Shown here: positions 35,889 to 44,416 of the stretch, in pieces
Layout: each line of letters opens with the position of its first letter
How positions within the stretch are numbered: the stretch's first letter is position 1
Source: Sediminicoccus sp. KRV36
GTDB taxonomy: Bacteria; Pseudomonadota; Alphaproteobacteria; Acetobacterales; Acetobacteraceae
Direction: 5' to 3'
Length of the DNA stretch: 64,000 bases
Assembly: GCF_023243115.1 (NCBI RefSeq)
Contig: NZ_CP085081.1
Span: 3,224,001 to 3,288,000 of the forward strand
Made by a program: the position numbers and the translations under genes
The notes under the pieces: model-generated
What the model saw: the letters and a program-made list of their open reading frames with translations, nothing else
What the model was told of the DNA's origin: nothing
Database searches by the model: none

Positions 35889-36107
35889 ATGGTCAATATC
35901 GGTTCATTCGACCGCGCCGCTCGCTTCGTGCTCGGCTCCGCCCTGCTCGCCGCCCCCTTCTTGGTGCCTGACGCCTTCGCATCGCTCGGCCCATGGCGCT
36001 TTGCCGTCGCCGGCGTCGGTGCCGTGCTGCTCGGAACTGCGGTGTTCCGCATCTGCCCGGCCTATTTGCTGTTTGGCATCCGCACCTGCGCGATCGGCAA
36101 GTCGTGA
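35889..36107 (+). CDS. DUF2892 small membrane protein
   Basis: 72 residues from the ATG at 35889 behind a GGAGG site. Two membrane helices ([15 protein letters not shown] and [16 protein letters not shown]) and a Cys-bearing tail ([14 protein letters not shown]), the DUF2892 pattern also found fused to rhodanese in YgaP. First gene of the BigR-type operon, followed by YeeE/YedE genes. Probably a membrane component of sulfide or sulfur handling; the exact role is not established. Confidence 0.88.
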   Translation: MVNIGSFDRAARFVLGSALLAAPFLVPDAFASLGPWRFAVAGVGAVLLGTAVFRICPAYLLFGIRTCAIGKS

Positions 36108-36108
36108 C

Positions 36109-36537
36109 ATGACTGCCACCGACTTCACGCCGGTGGCATCGCTCCTCGGCGGCGCGTTGATTGGCGTGGCGGCGGTGATGCTGATGGCCACGCAGGGCCG
36201 CATCGCCGGTGTCAGCGGCATCGCTGTGCGGCTGCTGCCACCCTACGCGGACCGGGAATTGGCCGGCCGCCTGGCCTTCATCCTGGGCATCATCGCGGCA
36301 CCGCTTGTCGTGCTGCTCGCCACCGGGACGGCGCCCATACCGATCATCGAGGCAGGGCCGGCCCTGTTGGTCCTGGCGGGGCTGTTGGTCGGGTTTGGTT
36401 CCGTCTGGGGCAATGGTTGCACGTCGGGCCACGGAGTCTGCGGCCTGTCGCGCCTGTCCATGCGTTCGCTGGTCGCAACGCTCAGCTTCATGGCGACGGC
36501 GATGATCACCGTTTTCCTCACACGCCACATCCTGTGA
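36109..36537 (+). CDS. YeeE/YedE-family sulfur transporter, N-terminal-type half
   Basis: 142 residues, about four helices, with the conserved cysteine motif [12 protein letters not shown] near residue 100. YeeE/YedE proteins such as TsuA move thiosulfate through the membrane by way of conserved cysteines. Here the family is split into two genes; this is the half with the [12 protein letters not shown] loop. It starts right after the DUF2892 stop and overlaps the next gene if that starts at GTG 36534. Confidence 0.9.
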   Translation: MTATDFTPVASLLGGALIGVAAVMLMATQGRIAGVSGIAVRLLPPYADRELAGRLAFILGIIAAPLVVLLATGTAPIPIIEAGPALLVLAGLLVGFGSVWGNGCTSGHGVCGLSRLSMRSLVATLSFMATAMITVFLTRHIL

Positions 36538-36545
36538 AGCCCGCC

Positions 36546-36971
36546 ATGTCCATCATCGTCCAGTTCGCCATTGGCCTCGTCTTCGGGCTTGGCCTCCTTG
36601 TCGCTGGCATGTCCAACCCGGCAAAGGTGCTGAACTTCCTGGATCTGGGCGCCATCCCGACGGGTGGCTGGGATCCGAGCCTGGCCTTCGTCATGGCCGG
36701 CGCCATCGCCGTCACATTCATCGGCTTCAAGCTGGTCCTGCGGCGCCCGCGACCGATCTTTGGCGAGACGTTCCACCTGCCGGGCGCCACCGAGATCGAC
36801 TCACGCATCCTGCTGGGCCCTGCCATCTTCGGCGTGGGCTGGGGTCTCGCCGGCTTTTGCCCTGGGCCGGCCTTCACGGCGCTGGCGAGCGGGGGCGGCG
36901 CCGCGGTATTCTTTGTCGTCGCAATGCTGTCTGGCATGGCCGCTGCACGATGGCTCGCCAACCGGATCTGA
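36546..36971 (+). CDS. YeeE/YedE-family sulfur transporter, second half (DUF6691-like)
   Basis: 141 residues from the ATG at 36546; a GTG at 36534 overlapping the previous stop is also possible. About four helices, with GLLVAGMSNPAKVLNFLDL near the N-terminus and WGLAGFCPGPAFTALASGG near the C-terminus, the second conserved cysteine loop. With the preceding gene it would build one sulfur-compound transporter, as in PmpA/PmpB pairs of BigR loci. Confidence 0.9.
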   Translation: MSIIVQFAIGLVFGLGLLVAGMSNPAKVLNFLDLGAIPTGGWDPSLAFVMAGAIAVTFIGFKLVLRRPRPIFGETFHLPGATEIDSRILLGPAIFGVGWGLAGFCPGPAFTALASGGGAAVFFVVAMLSGMAAARWLANRI

Positions 36972-37002
36972 CGCCATGAACACATCCGAGAGGAAACCTT
37001 CC

Positions 37003-37896
37003 ATGAACGTCCTTCCGCAACACGTCGATCTGTCCATAAAACCCGAGGTCACGGCCTTCTTCGACGCACCGACCAACACCATCAGCTACGTCGTGAAAGA
37101 CCCCGCTTCCCCCGCCTGCGCCATTATCGATTCTGTGATGGATCTCGACTACGCGGCCGGCCGCATCACGCATGGCTCGGCCGAGGCGATCATCGCCCAT
37201 ATCAAGGCGCATGGCCTTCGGCTCGAATGGCTGATCGAGACGCATGTGCATGCGGACCATCTCTCCGCCGCGCCCTATATCCAGCAGCAGCTCGGTGGCC
37301 AGATCGGCATTGGGGAGCAGATCACCACCGTCCAGGAAGTCTTTGGCAAGGTGTTCAACGAGGGCACCGAATTCCGCCGGGACGGCAGCCAGTTCGACCG
37401 CCTGCTCAAGGATGGCGATACTTACAGCATCGGCGGCATGACGGCCTTCGCGATGCATACCCCGGGCCATACCCCCGCCTGCATGACGCATATTGTGGGC
37501 AATGCCGCCTTTGTCGGTGACACGCTGTTCATGCCGGATGGCGGTTCGGCCCGTGCCGACTTCCCGGGTGGTGATGCACGGACGTTGTTCCGCTCAATCC
37601 AACGCGTGCTGCAACTTCCGCCCGAGACCCGGCTCTTCATGTGCCACGACTACGGCCCGAATGGCCGCGACATCCAGTGGGAGACCACCGTCGCCGAGGA
37701 GGCCCGGCATAATATCCATGTGAAGGATGGCATCACCGAGGACGCCTTCGTGGCAATGCGTGAAGCGCGTGACGCGACACTCGGCATGCCGCGGCTGATC
37801 ATTCCATCGCTGCAAGTGAATATGCGCGGGGGCACTCTGCCCCCTGCGGATGCAAGCGGCAAGGTCTTCCTGAAAGTTCCCGTCAACGCCCTGTGA
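37003..37896 (+). CDS. blh: MBL-fold persulfide dioxygenase-like enzyme (Blh/ETHE1 family)
   Basis: 297 residues from the ATG at 37003, chosen because AGAGGA lies about 8 nt upstream; an ATG at 36976 is possible. The metal motif THVHADH is the hallmark, with TPGHTPACMTHIVG, VGDTLFMPDGGSARADFPGG and the third histidine in MCHDYGPNG. These enzymes oxidise glutathione persulfide to sulfite with non-haem iron. Part of the BigR-controlled operon that removes hydrogen sulfide. In some bacteria the Blh protein also carries a DUF442 domain; here a piece of that domain follows as a separate fragment. Confidence 0.92.
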   Translation: MNVLPQHVDLSIKPEVTAFFDAPTNTISYVVKDPASPACAIIDSVMDLDYAAGRITHGSAEAIIAHIKAHGLRLEWLIETHVHADHLSAAPYIQQQLGGQIGIGEQITTVQEVFGKVFNEGTEFRRDGSQFDRLLKDGDTYSIGGMTAFAMHTPGHTPACMTHIVGNAAFVGDTLFMPDGGSARADFPGGDARTLFRSIQRVLQLPPETRLFMCHDYGPNGRDIQWETTVAEEARHNIHVKDGITEDAFVAMREARDATLGMPRLIIPSLQVNMRGGTLPPADASGKVFLKVPVNAL

Positions 37897-37906
37897 AACC
37901 AACAGC

Positions 37907-38116
37907 ATGCAGCCGAAGCGCATTGGCGCGTCACTCTCCGTCGCTGCTCAGATCACCGCCAACGCCATGGCCAGCATCGCCACCGCCGGGTGCAAATCCG
38001 TCATGTGCGATCGCCCGGGTGACGAAGGCGCGGAGCAGCGAGGCTTCGCCGAGATGGAGGCCGCGGCGCAGGCAGCGGGCTATTCCGGGATGACACCACC
38101 TGGCACAGCCTGGTAG
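37907..38116 (+). pseudogene. Truncated DUF442 (Blh N-terminal-type phosphatase-like) fragment
   Basis: 69 residues from the ATG at 37907. The text RIGASLSVAAQITANAMASI, AGCKSVMCDRP and FAEMEAAAQAAGYSG aligns by eye with the first half of DUF442 domains. The catalytic CRSG loop of the second half is missing and the frame ends in an unrelated tail that overlaps the 3' end of the alkylsulfatase gene by 37 bp. It is probably a remnant of a rhodanese/phosphatase partner of the dioxygenase, cut by a rearrangement that brought in the sdsA-like gene. Confidence 0.6.
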
Positions 38117-40185
38117 GCATCGGCATGCATGATGGCCTCGCCACGCGCCTTGGTGCCCGGCAGGATTTCAAAACGTGGGTCGAAATCCACCATCGTGGCG
38201 GCCAGCTTGGCCAAGACGGTCACATCACCCTGCACACGCGCCTTGCCCTCGGCGATCTGAGCTTCCAGCGTCTTGGTGCCTGCCATCACCTGTTCGAGGT
38301 CGACGCGGTTGATGGTCAGCGTCAATGTCGGATTCGGCGCCTGAAAGCCCTGGATGTTGGTGAGCGTGGCATTCTCCATTTCCACGATGAACTTCTCCCC
38401 ATTGTCGGGCGTCACGAGGTTGATGGTGAAGCGGAGCCCTTCGGCCTTCTTCGTATCCATCCGGATGCCCAGGAAGTTCAGGAACAGTTCGGTGGACATG
38501 GCGCGAATGACGTCAGGGCTGGAAGAGCTGACCGCCTCACCCTGCGGGATGCCGCTGCGCAGCTCATAGGCGCCGGCCAGGAAGCTGTTCCGCAGCCCCG
38601 GATTTTCCTGCTGGTAGCCAAGCTGTTCATAGACATCGGCCAGCAAATCCTTCGCCGCCTGGTTCTGCGGCTCGGCCTGCACCAGCTTGTTCAGGATCTC
38701 CGTGGAAAGCTTGTATTGCCCCGCATCATGCAGCTGCCTGCCCCGTGCCAGGATGGGCGCCGCCCCACCCATCATCTCGACATAGAGCGGCGCGCTCTCA
38801 CTTGGTGAAAGCGGGATGAGCGTGGCGGGGTTGCAGTCCCAGAAGCCCAGGAAGCGCTGGATGACGCCCCGCGAATTATGCTCTGGCGAGCCGTGGTAGC
38901 CGCGGCAATACCACTTCTGTTGCAGCGTCTTTGGCACCTCATAGACATTGTGCACCTGGTTGATCGTCACGCCCTGATTGGCCAGGTGCAGCACCTGGTT
39001 GTTCATGTTGGCGTAGAGGTCGCGCTGCGCCCGCAACACCTCCTGGATGCGCTGGTTGCCCCAGCGCGGCCAGTGGTGGGAGGCGAACATCACCTCCGCC
39101 TCCAGGCCGAAGCGATGCAGCGCCTCGGCGATGTATTTCGACCACCGCAGCGGGTCGCGCACCGGGGCACCGCGCAGCGTGTAGATGTTATGCAGGGATG
39201 CGATGACATTCTCCGCCATCCACAGCGCCTTCATGCCCGGAATCCAGGTGTTCATCTCGGCGGGCGCCTCGGTGCCAGGGGTATTCTGGAAGACCATGGG
39301 AATGCCATCCACCTCGAACGCCTCGATGGCATCCTCGACGATGCGCGTGGGCGCAATCAGCCCAACCGCGCCGGAGGAAACACCTTGGCCAAGCCCCTGC
39401 CCCACATAACCATGCGGCGCTGCCGGCAGTAGCAGCCCATACTGGAAGAACAGCCGGCGGTTCATCGCATTGCCGGCGTAGACATTCTCCTCGACCGTGT
39501 GGCGCAGAAAATCGCGCGGGGCGATGATCTGCACCTTGCCGGACCGCACATCGGCCTCGCTTACAATGCCGCGAATGCCGCCCCAATGGTCGGCATGGTT
39601 GTGTGAATACACCACGGCCGTTATCGGCAGCCCCTCGCCCTTGTGCTGCTGGAACAGGCGCCAGGCGGCGCGCGCAACCTCACCCGTGACCAGCACGTCG
39701 AAGACGATCCAGCCGGTGCGGCCGCGCACGAAGGTGATCTGCGCCAGATCGAAGCCACGCACCTGGTAGATGCCGGGCATCACCTCATAGAGGCCGTAAT
39801 TGTTGTTGAGCTTTGAGATGCGGTGCAGCGAGGGGTGTATGCTGTCGAATTCATCCTGCCGGTCGAGGAACTGGAAGCGCTCCATATCCCAGGCGACATG
39901 CCCCGCATCGGCCATGATCTTCAGCTCAGGCATCCGCGCGACCAGGCCGCGGCGGTTTTCGTCGAAATCCTGGGTATCGGCGAAGGGCAAGGCGGCGCGA
40001 GCCTCGCGCAGCGCATCCTGGGTGAAGCGGGATGGCGCCTTGCCCTTGGGATGGAAATGGCCTGCCAGCGGCGTGGCGGCCGGCTGGGCCTGGGCCGGGG
40101 CGTCGTCCAGCACCAATTTCCCTGCCACGGCGAAGGCAGCACCGGTGACGGGCAGGGTTTGCATGAAATCTCGGCGGCTGGTCAT
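38080..40185 (-). CDS. SdsA-type alkylsulfatase (MBL fold, type III)
   Basis: 701 residues from the ATG at 40185 (GAGGAACG upstream). It has a twin-arginine signal (TSRRDFMQTLPVTGAAFA). The dizinc site is in YSHNHADHWGG, with ASHHWPRWGN and EMNTWIPGMKALW further on. A dimerisation helix region (EILNKLVQAEPQNQAAKDLL) and a C-terminal SCP2-like domain (FLNFLGIRMDTKKAEGLRF) complete the SdsA1 layout. It hydrolyses primary alkyl sulfates such as SDS, yielding alcohol and sulfate in the periplasm. It stands alone between the nickel genes and the sulfide locus. Confidence 0.92.
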   Translation of the reverse strand: MTSRRDFMQTLPVTGAAFAVAGKLVLDDAPAQAQPAATPLAGHFHPKGKAPSRFTQDALREARAALPFADTQDFDENRRGLVARMPELKIMADAGHVAWDMERFQFLDRQDEFDSIHPSLHRISKLNNNYGLYEVMPGIYQVRGFDLAQITFVRGRTGWIVFDVLVTGEVARAAWRLFQQHKGEGLPITAVVYSHNHADHWGGIRGIVSEADVRSGKVQIIAPRDFLRHTVEENVYAGNAMNRRLFFQYGLLLPAAPHGYVGQGLGQGVSSGAVGLIAPTRIVEDAIEAFEVDGIPMVFQNTPGTEAPAEMNTWIPGMKALWMAENVIASLHNIYTLRGAPVRDPLRWSKYIAEALHRFGLEAEVMFASHHWPRWGNQRIQEVLRAQRDLYANMNNQVLHLANQGVTINQVHNVYEVPKTLQQKWYCRGYHGSPEHNSRGVIQRFLGFWDCNPATLIPLSPSESAPLYVEMMGGAAPILARGRQLHDAGQYKLSTEILNKLVQAEPQNQAAKDLLADVYEQLGYQQENPGLRNSFLAGAYELRSGIPQGEAVSSSSPDVIRAMSTELFLNFLGIRMDTKKAEGLRFTINLVTPDNGEKFIVEMENATLTNIQGFQAPNPTLTLTINRVDLEQVMAGTKTLEAQIAEGKARVQGDVTVLAKLAATMVDFDPRFEILPGTKARGEAIMHADAYQAVPGGVIPE

Positions 40186-40370
40186 CAGGCGTTCCTCGGT
40201 TTTGCTCTGCGGGGTCAAGCTGCGCCGCCTCGCGCCGGGCTGCCTTGCGATAGCGCAATGGAGACAGCGGCTGGCTACCCACCCCATCCCGGATGCGTGC
40301 CTTCAGTCGATTGCGAAGGGATCCCAGGCGAAGACCGCATCCTCCCCCACTCAAGAGCGGCAGAATGCCC

Positions 40371-41144
40371 TCAGCGCAGTTCTTCCCCGGCCGAGGCAGC
40401 AACGGCTACCAGCCCGCTGACCGTCACAAGCATCGCCGCAGGCCAGAGCCACATCCACCAGCCGAGGCCGAGCACCGCAAAGCCCGCCGCCACCATCTGC
40501 CCCCAACTCGTCACCGCTGGATCACCCAGCCCGACAAAGGCCAATGCAGCCTCGGCCACTACGGCGCCGCCAAAGACGATCCCGGCAGCGGCCATGACCG
40601 GCCCTGCCAGATGCGGCAGCAGATGGCGCCGCGCCACCTGGAAAGGTGAAGCCCCCAGCGCCCAGGCCGCGCGCAGGAATTCCCGGCCGAGCAGGCTGCG
40701 CACTTCCATCCGCACGATCCGCGCGATCACCGGCCAACGCGTCAGGCCAAGCAGCAGCGCGAGATTCGTGGCAGACCCACCGAACAGGGCCGCCAACAGC
40801 ACGGCCAGCAGCAGCGCCGGCAGGCTGGCCGTGATCTCGCCCACACGCATCAGGCCCTCATCGACCCACCCCGGCACGATGCCCGCCAACAGCCCAACCA
40901 GCACGCCAATCAGCAGGGCCAGGCCAGTCGCCACCGTCGCGACGGTGAGTGAGGTTCGGCCGGCTTGCAGCAATGCCGCCAGCATGTCGCGCCCCAGGTC
41001 ATCGGTGCCAAGCGGATGCGCCAGGCGCGGCGAAAGCAAAGCCACATGCGGCTCCAGCATCGCGAGGGACCCGCTGGGCGCCAAGATCAGGCAAGCGACG
41101 TAGATCGCCACCAACAGGGCCAGCGCCGCGCCGCGCGCCGTCAT
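40371..41144 (-). CDS. ABC transporter permease, nickel/peptide family (NikC/DppC-like)
   Basis: 257 residues, six helices, EAA-type loop (RAAWALGASPFQVARRHLLP). The N-terminal part includes HPLGTDDLGRDMLAALL, characteristic of DppC/NikC. The start overlaps the NikB-like gene stop by 4 bp. No ATP-binding protein gene follows; the next gene is sdsA 185 bp away. Nickel specificity is inferred from the nearby nikR. Confidence 0.85.
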   Translation of the reverse strand: MTARGAALALLVAIYVACLILAPSGSLAMLEPHVALLSPRLAHPLGTDDLGRDMLAALLQAGRTSLTVATVATGLALLIGVLVGLLAGIVPGWVDEGLMRVGEITASLPALLLAVLLAALFGGSATNLALLLGLTRWPVIARIVRMEVRSLLGREFLRAAWALGASPFQVARRHLLPHLAGPVMAAAGIVFGGAVVAEAALAFVGLGDPAVTSWGQMVAAGFAVLGLGWWMWLWPAAMLVTVSGLVAVAASAGEELR

Positions 41145-42100
41145 CGGCCAGCGGGCCGCAGCCGGGGGTCAAGCCAGGGTGCCGCGGCATCGGCCAGGAG
41201 GTTCGCGGCCCAGGCCATGCCGCAGGCCGCAACCACCGTGCCGATCACCACCGGATGGTCCCGCGCCATCGCCGCGGAGACGGCCAGCCGCCCAAGGCCC
41301 GGCAATGCGAAGGCCACCTCGATCACCAAGGCTCCACCCACCAGGCTGCCCAGGCGCATGGCGGTCAGCGTTGCCACCGGCAGCCAGGCATTTGGCAGCG
41401 CATGCCGCCAGCGCGCCGCCGCACGTGACAGGCCACGCGCCTCGGCCGCCACGACATAGGGCTGGCGCATCTCCGCGATCAGCCCGGCACGAACCAGAAG
41501 CCCCACGAAGCAGAGTTGGTGCAGGGTCAGCGCCACGATCGGCAGGGCCAGATAGCGCAGCCGCTCCAGCCCCCAGGCCAGGCCGCCAGCCGCCGGTGCG
41601 CGTGAATCAGCGATGCCCTGCACCGGCAGCAGACCCAGGCCGAGCGCGAAGACCAGAACGAGCGCCTGCGCCACGACATAGCCTGGCACGGCATGCAGTG
41701 CCGAGAGCGCCGCCACCGGCCAGCGACGCTCGCTGGCCGAGGCGGCGAGGCCGATCAACGTCCCGGCCAGGGCCGCAAGCGCCGCCGCCGCCAGCGTCAG
41801 GCTCAAGGTCAGCGGCAGACGCTCCAGGATCAGCGCCGCGACGGACGCCTGCTCCCGCCAGGAGTGCCCGAGATCGCCCCGCAGCAGCCGCCCCATCCAG
41901 CCGAGCCAGACCTCGAAGGCCGGCCGGTCCAGACCGTAGCGGGCGGCCACCTCCTCCAGATAGCCCGGCGCGCCATACTCCCCGGCCAGCCCCACCGCCG
42001 GCCCGCCGGGCGCATGCCAGGCCAGCACGAAGGCAAGGCTGGCCGAGGCGAAGATGGCGATGAACCCGAAGGCCAGCCGCCGCAGCAGAATGCCGGCCAA
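41141..42100 (-). CDS. ABC transporter permease, nickel/peptide family (NikB/DppB-like)
   Basis: 319 residues from a TTG at 42100 chosen because it is the first usable start after the binding-protein stop; confidence in the start is low. Six helices, with the EAA loop VVAAEARGLSRAAARWRHALP and the periplasmic RYGLDRPAFEVWLGWMGRLL segment of DppB/NikB proteins. Paired with the DppC-like gene by a 4-bp overlap. Confidence 0.83.
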   Translation of the reverse strand: MAGILLRRLAFGFIAIFASASLAFVLAWHAPGGPAVGLAGEYGAPGYLEEVAARYGLDRPAFEVWLGWMGRLLRGDLGHSWREQASVAALILERLPLTLSLTLAAAALAALAGTLIGLAASASERRWPVAALSALHAVPGYVVAQALVLVFALGLGLLPVQGIADSRAPAAGGLAWGLERLRYLALPIVALTLHQLCFVGLLVRAGLIAEMRQPYVVAAEARGLSRAAARWRHALPNAWLPVATLTAMRLGSLVGGALVIEVAFALPGLGRLAVSAAMARDHPVVIGTVVAACGMAWAANLLADAAAPWLDPRLRPAGR

Positions 42101-42104
42101 CCGC

Positions 42105-43661
42105 TTAGGGCCGCCGCCAGGCGCGCTCCGCCACCTGTCCCGACCAGGGCGCGAAATCAGCGAAGCGATCCTGCCAGGCGGCGAGGAAATCGGTTTCAAC
42201 CAGCCACCAATAGGGCAGGTCCCGCGCCAGGATCGCCTGCGCAGCGCGATAGGCATCGCCCCGGAGTTTCTCGTCCTGCACGGAGGCGGCGATGTCGAAT
42301 TGCCGGTCCACCTCGGCATTGCGGTAGCCGGCCGCGTTGGAGAACGGCACGTTGCCGATGGCGGAGGAATGCACCATGCGCCGCACGCCAATCTCGGGGT
42401 CGGTTCCGTTGCAGTAGGAAATCAGCGCCACATCAAAGTCACGCCGCGTGAACACCGCCTGCGCGAAGGCGGCGGGGTCCGGCATGCGCACGCGCAACGC
42501 GATGCCGAGTGGGGCCAATTGCTGCCGCATGATCTCGGACCAGCGGGCGAAGGCAGGGAAGTGCAGGATGTCGAGCGTGGTGCGCACGCCATCGGCCCCG
42601 CGGGCAAGCCCCGCCGCATCCAGGCGGCGATTGGCCTCCACCGGGTCGAGCTGCCAGGCCGCCAGGGTGCCTGGCCGATGCGCCCAACCAATGCCCGAAG
42701 CGATCGGCGCTTCCGCCACCCGGCCCTGGCCAAAACCCACCAGTTCCAAAATGCGCTGCCGGTCCAGACCGAGCGCCATGGCCTCGCGCAGCGCGATGTT
42801 GCCGGGGGTGGGGCGGTCCAGATTGAAGGAGAGGGTCATCACGCAGTTGGATCCACCGGCCGCTGCGCGCGTCTCGGTCAAGGTCACGCCGCGCCCGCGC
42901 AACCGCGCGGCATCAGGGGCGGAGATGCGGGCCAGCATGTCCACCTCGCCCGCCAGCAGAGCATTCACCTGGGTATTGGCATCGGGAATGATGCGGAACA
43001 CCAGACGATCGAGGCGCGGCAAAGCGCTCTTGAAGTAGGCAGGGTTGCGGGCGAGCACCACCTGATCATCGCGCCGGTAACTCTCGAAGCGGAAGGGGCC
43101 AGTGCCGATGGGCCGCAGATTGACGGGGTTGGTGGTGGGGTCGGTGCCGGCGAAAAGATGCGCGGGCAGGATGGGCGCCTCGGTCACGTCCAGTTGCCGC
43201 AGCAGCGCCGGATGCGGGCGGTTCAGGCGGAACACCACGGTCAGCGGGTCCGGCGCCTCGATCCCGGCCAGGGCGGGTGCCAGGCCGGCGCGGGCACGCG
43301 CGTGGAAGCGCAGCAGCATTTGCTCAAAGCTGGCCTTCACGTCGGCGGAGGTGAAGGGTTGCCCATCATGCCAATGGACGCCCGGGCGCAGCCGGAAGGT
43401 GACGACGAGCCCATCCGGCGCCACATCCCAGGAGGCCGCCAGATCTGGCTCCGGATGCCCAGCCTCATCCAGCGCGACCAGCCCGTTGAACAGCGAACCA
43501 GCGATGGCGTGCAGGGGGCCGGCAGTGGAAATCGCCGGGTTGAGGTGGCCTGGATCGCCCGCGACAGCGATCACCGCCGTCCCACCCGAATGCTGCGCGG
43601 CCAGCGGCGTGGACAATGCCAGCGCGGCCGCCAGGATCAGGCAAAATCGGCGAGGCAACAC
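42105..43661 (-). CDS. ABC substrate-binding protein, family 5 (NikA-like)
   Basis: 518 residues from a GTG at 43661 with GGAG about 9 nt upstream. A signal peptide (FCLILAAALALSTPLAA) and SBP_bac_5 motifs (LAASWDVAPDGLVVTFRLRP, VHWHDGQPF, GTGPFRFE, ARNPAYFK) are present. First gene of the transporter unit, divergent from nikR. Family-5 proteins include NikA but also peptide and glutathione receptors. The adjacent NikR gene makes nickel import the best guess; I see no distinctive nickel-chelate residues. Confidence 0.82.
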   Translation of the reverse strand: MLPRRFCLILAAALALSTPLAAQHSGGTAVIAVAGDPGHLNPAISTAGPLHAIAGSLFNGLVALDEAGHPEPDLAASWDVAPDGLVVTFRLRPGVHWHDGQPFTSADVKASFEQMLLRFHARARAGLAPALAGIEAPDPLTVVFRLNRPHPALLRQLDVTEAPILPAHLFAGTDPTTNPVNLRPIGTGPFRFESYRRDDQVVLARNPAYFKSALPRLDRLVFRIIPDANTQVNALLAGEVDMLARISAPDAARLRGRGVTLTETRAAAGGSNCVMTLSFNLDRPTPGNIALREAMALGLDRQRILELVGFGQGRVAEAPIASGIGWAHRPGTLAAWQLDPVEANRRLDAAGLARGADGVRTTLDILHFPAFARWSEIMRQQLAPLGIALRVRMPDPAAFAQAVFTRRDFDVALISYCNGTDPEIGVRRMVHSSAIGNVPFSNAAGYRNAEVDRQFDIAASVQDEKLRGDAYRAAQAILARDLPYWWLVETDFLAAWQDRFADFAPWSGQVAERAWRRP

Positions 43662-43791
43662 GGCGCGGCACTCCGGCGAGGGGAGAGACAGGTTAGCTAC
43701 CGTTAAGCGGATTGCCAATAATCGTCACACTCGAAAGCCGGGATGCCGGAGCTGCGCAGTTGCGCTAGCCTCGGTGGCGAGGGAGATCGCC

Positions 43792-44238
43792 GTGCAACGC
43801 CTGACCATCAGCCTCGATGACGACACCGCCGAAGCGCTTGACGCCTTCATGACGAACCGCGGCTACGATAACCGCTCGGAAGCGATGCGCGACCTGCTGC
43901 GCGCCGGGCTGCGCGATGCGGCAGGGGAGCGGGACCCATCCCTGCCCTGCGTCGCGGCCGTATCCTATCTGTATGACCATCATGAGCGCGAACTCGGCCG
44001 CCGCCTGACCGAGGCGCAGCATGCGCACCATGATCTGGGCGTCACGACGCTGCATCTGCATCTCGACCATCATCAATGCGTCGAGGTCGCGCTGCTGCGC
44101 GGCCCGGCCGCCCAGGTGCGGGGCTTTGCCGAGGCGCTGGTGCGCGAACGCGGCGTTCGGCTGGGCGGCATCAACGTCATGCCCATTCCGCAAGCTGCCG
44201 CGCCGCCCGCACGCCGGCTGGCCCGGCAAAAAACGTAA
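43792..44238 (+). CDS. nikR: Nickel-responsive regulator NikR
   Basis: 148 residues from a GTG at 43792 behind GAGGGAG. An N-terminal ribbon-helix-helix (RLTISLDDDTAEALDAFM, NRSEAMRDLL) and a C-terminal ACT-like metal domain. High-affinity nickel ligands correspond to H77, H88, H90 and C96 (LHLHLDHHQCVEV). NikR represses nickel uptake genes when nickel is abundant. It is divergent from the ABC genes and upstream of a P1B-5 metal-exporting ATPase, so it may control import and export together. I could not find a classical NikR operator by eye. Confidence 0.92.
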   Translation: MQRLTISLDDDTAEALDAFMTNRGYDNRSEAMRDLLRAGLRDAAGERDPSLPCVAAVSYLYDHHERELGRRLTEAQHAHHDLGVTTLHLHLDHHQCVEVALLRGPAAQVRGFAEALVRERGVRLGGINVMPIPQAAAPPARRLARQKT

Positions 44239-44284
44239 CGACGAGACGAGCCTGGCGCCCAGCGAGGCGCGCCATGTCCCTCGG

Positions 44285-44303
44285 CAGCATCTTCGATATG
44301 CTG
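44285..44303. promoter_or_regulatory. Inverted repeat upstream of the small ORF and ATPase
   Basis: CAGCAT at 44285 and ATGCTG at 44298 form perfect 6-bp arms around a 7-bp spacer, 24 bp upstream of the small ORF start. It may be an operator or an mRNA hairpin near the ribosome site. Confidence 0.45.
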
Positions 44304-44326
44304 TCAACTCGAACAAGGAGCAGGGC

Positions 44327-44416
44327 ATGATCATCCGCAGCGCCATGCGTCGCCTGCGTCTCCCAGAGCCGCAGGGGCAAGCCATCAAATGGCCAGCCAT
44401 GCGGGACACCCCCTAG
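44327..44416 (+). CDS. 29-residue small protein coupled to the P1B-5 ATPase
   Basis: An ATG at 44327 sits 6 nt after a strong AAGGAG site and opens a 29-codon frame (MIIRSAMRRLRLPEPQGQAI, then ten residues ending RDTP). Its TAG at 44414-44416 abuts the ATPase start ATG at 44417, a typical arrangement for translational coupling. The ATPase has no good ribosome site of its own. The peptide is basic and Met/Arg-rich with no membrane helix. It is either a functional small protein or a translated leader. Confidence 0.6.
   Translation: MIIRSAMRRLRLPEPQGQAIKWPAMRDTP

Noticed and set aside
40186..40370. Search for nikD/nikE or a remnant between the NikC-like gene and sdsA
   Set aside because: 185 bp only, with no Walker motif in any frame.
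43662..43791. Classical NikR operator (GTATGA-type palindrome)
   Set aside because: Not found by eye on either strand. Near-palindromes there are too short to support a call.
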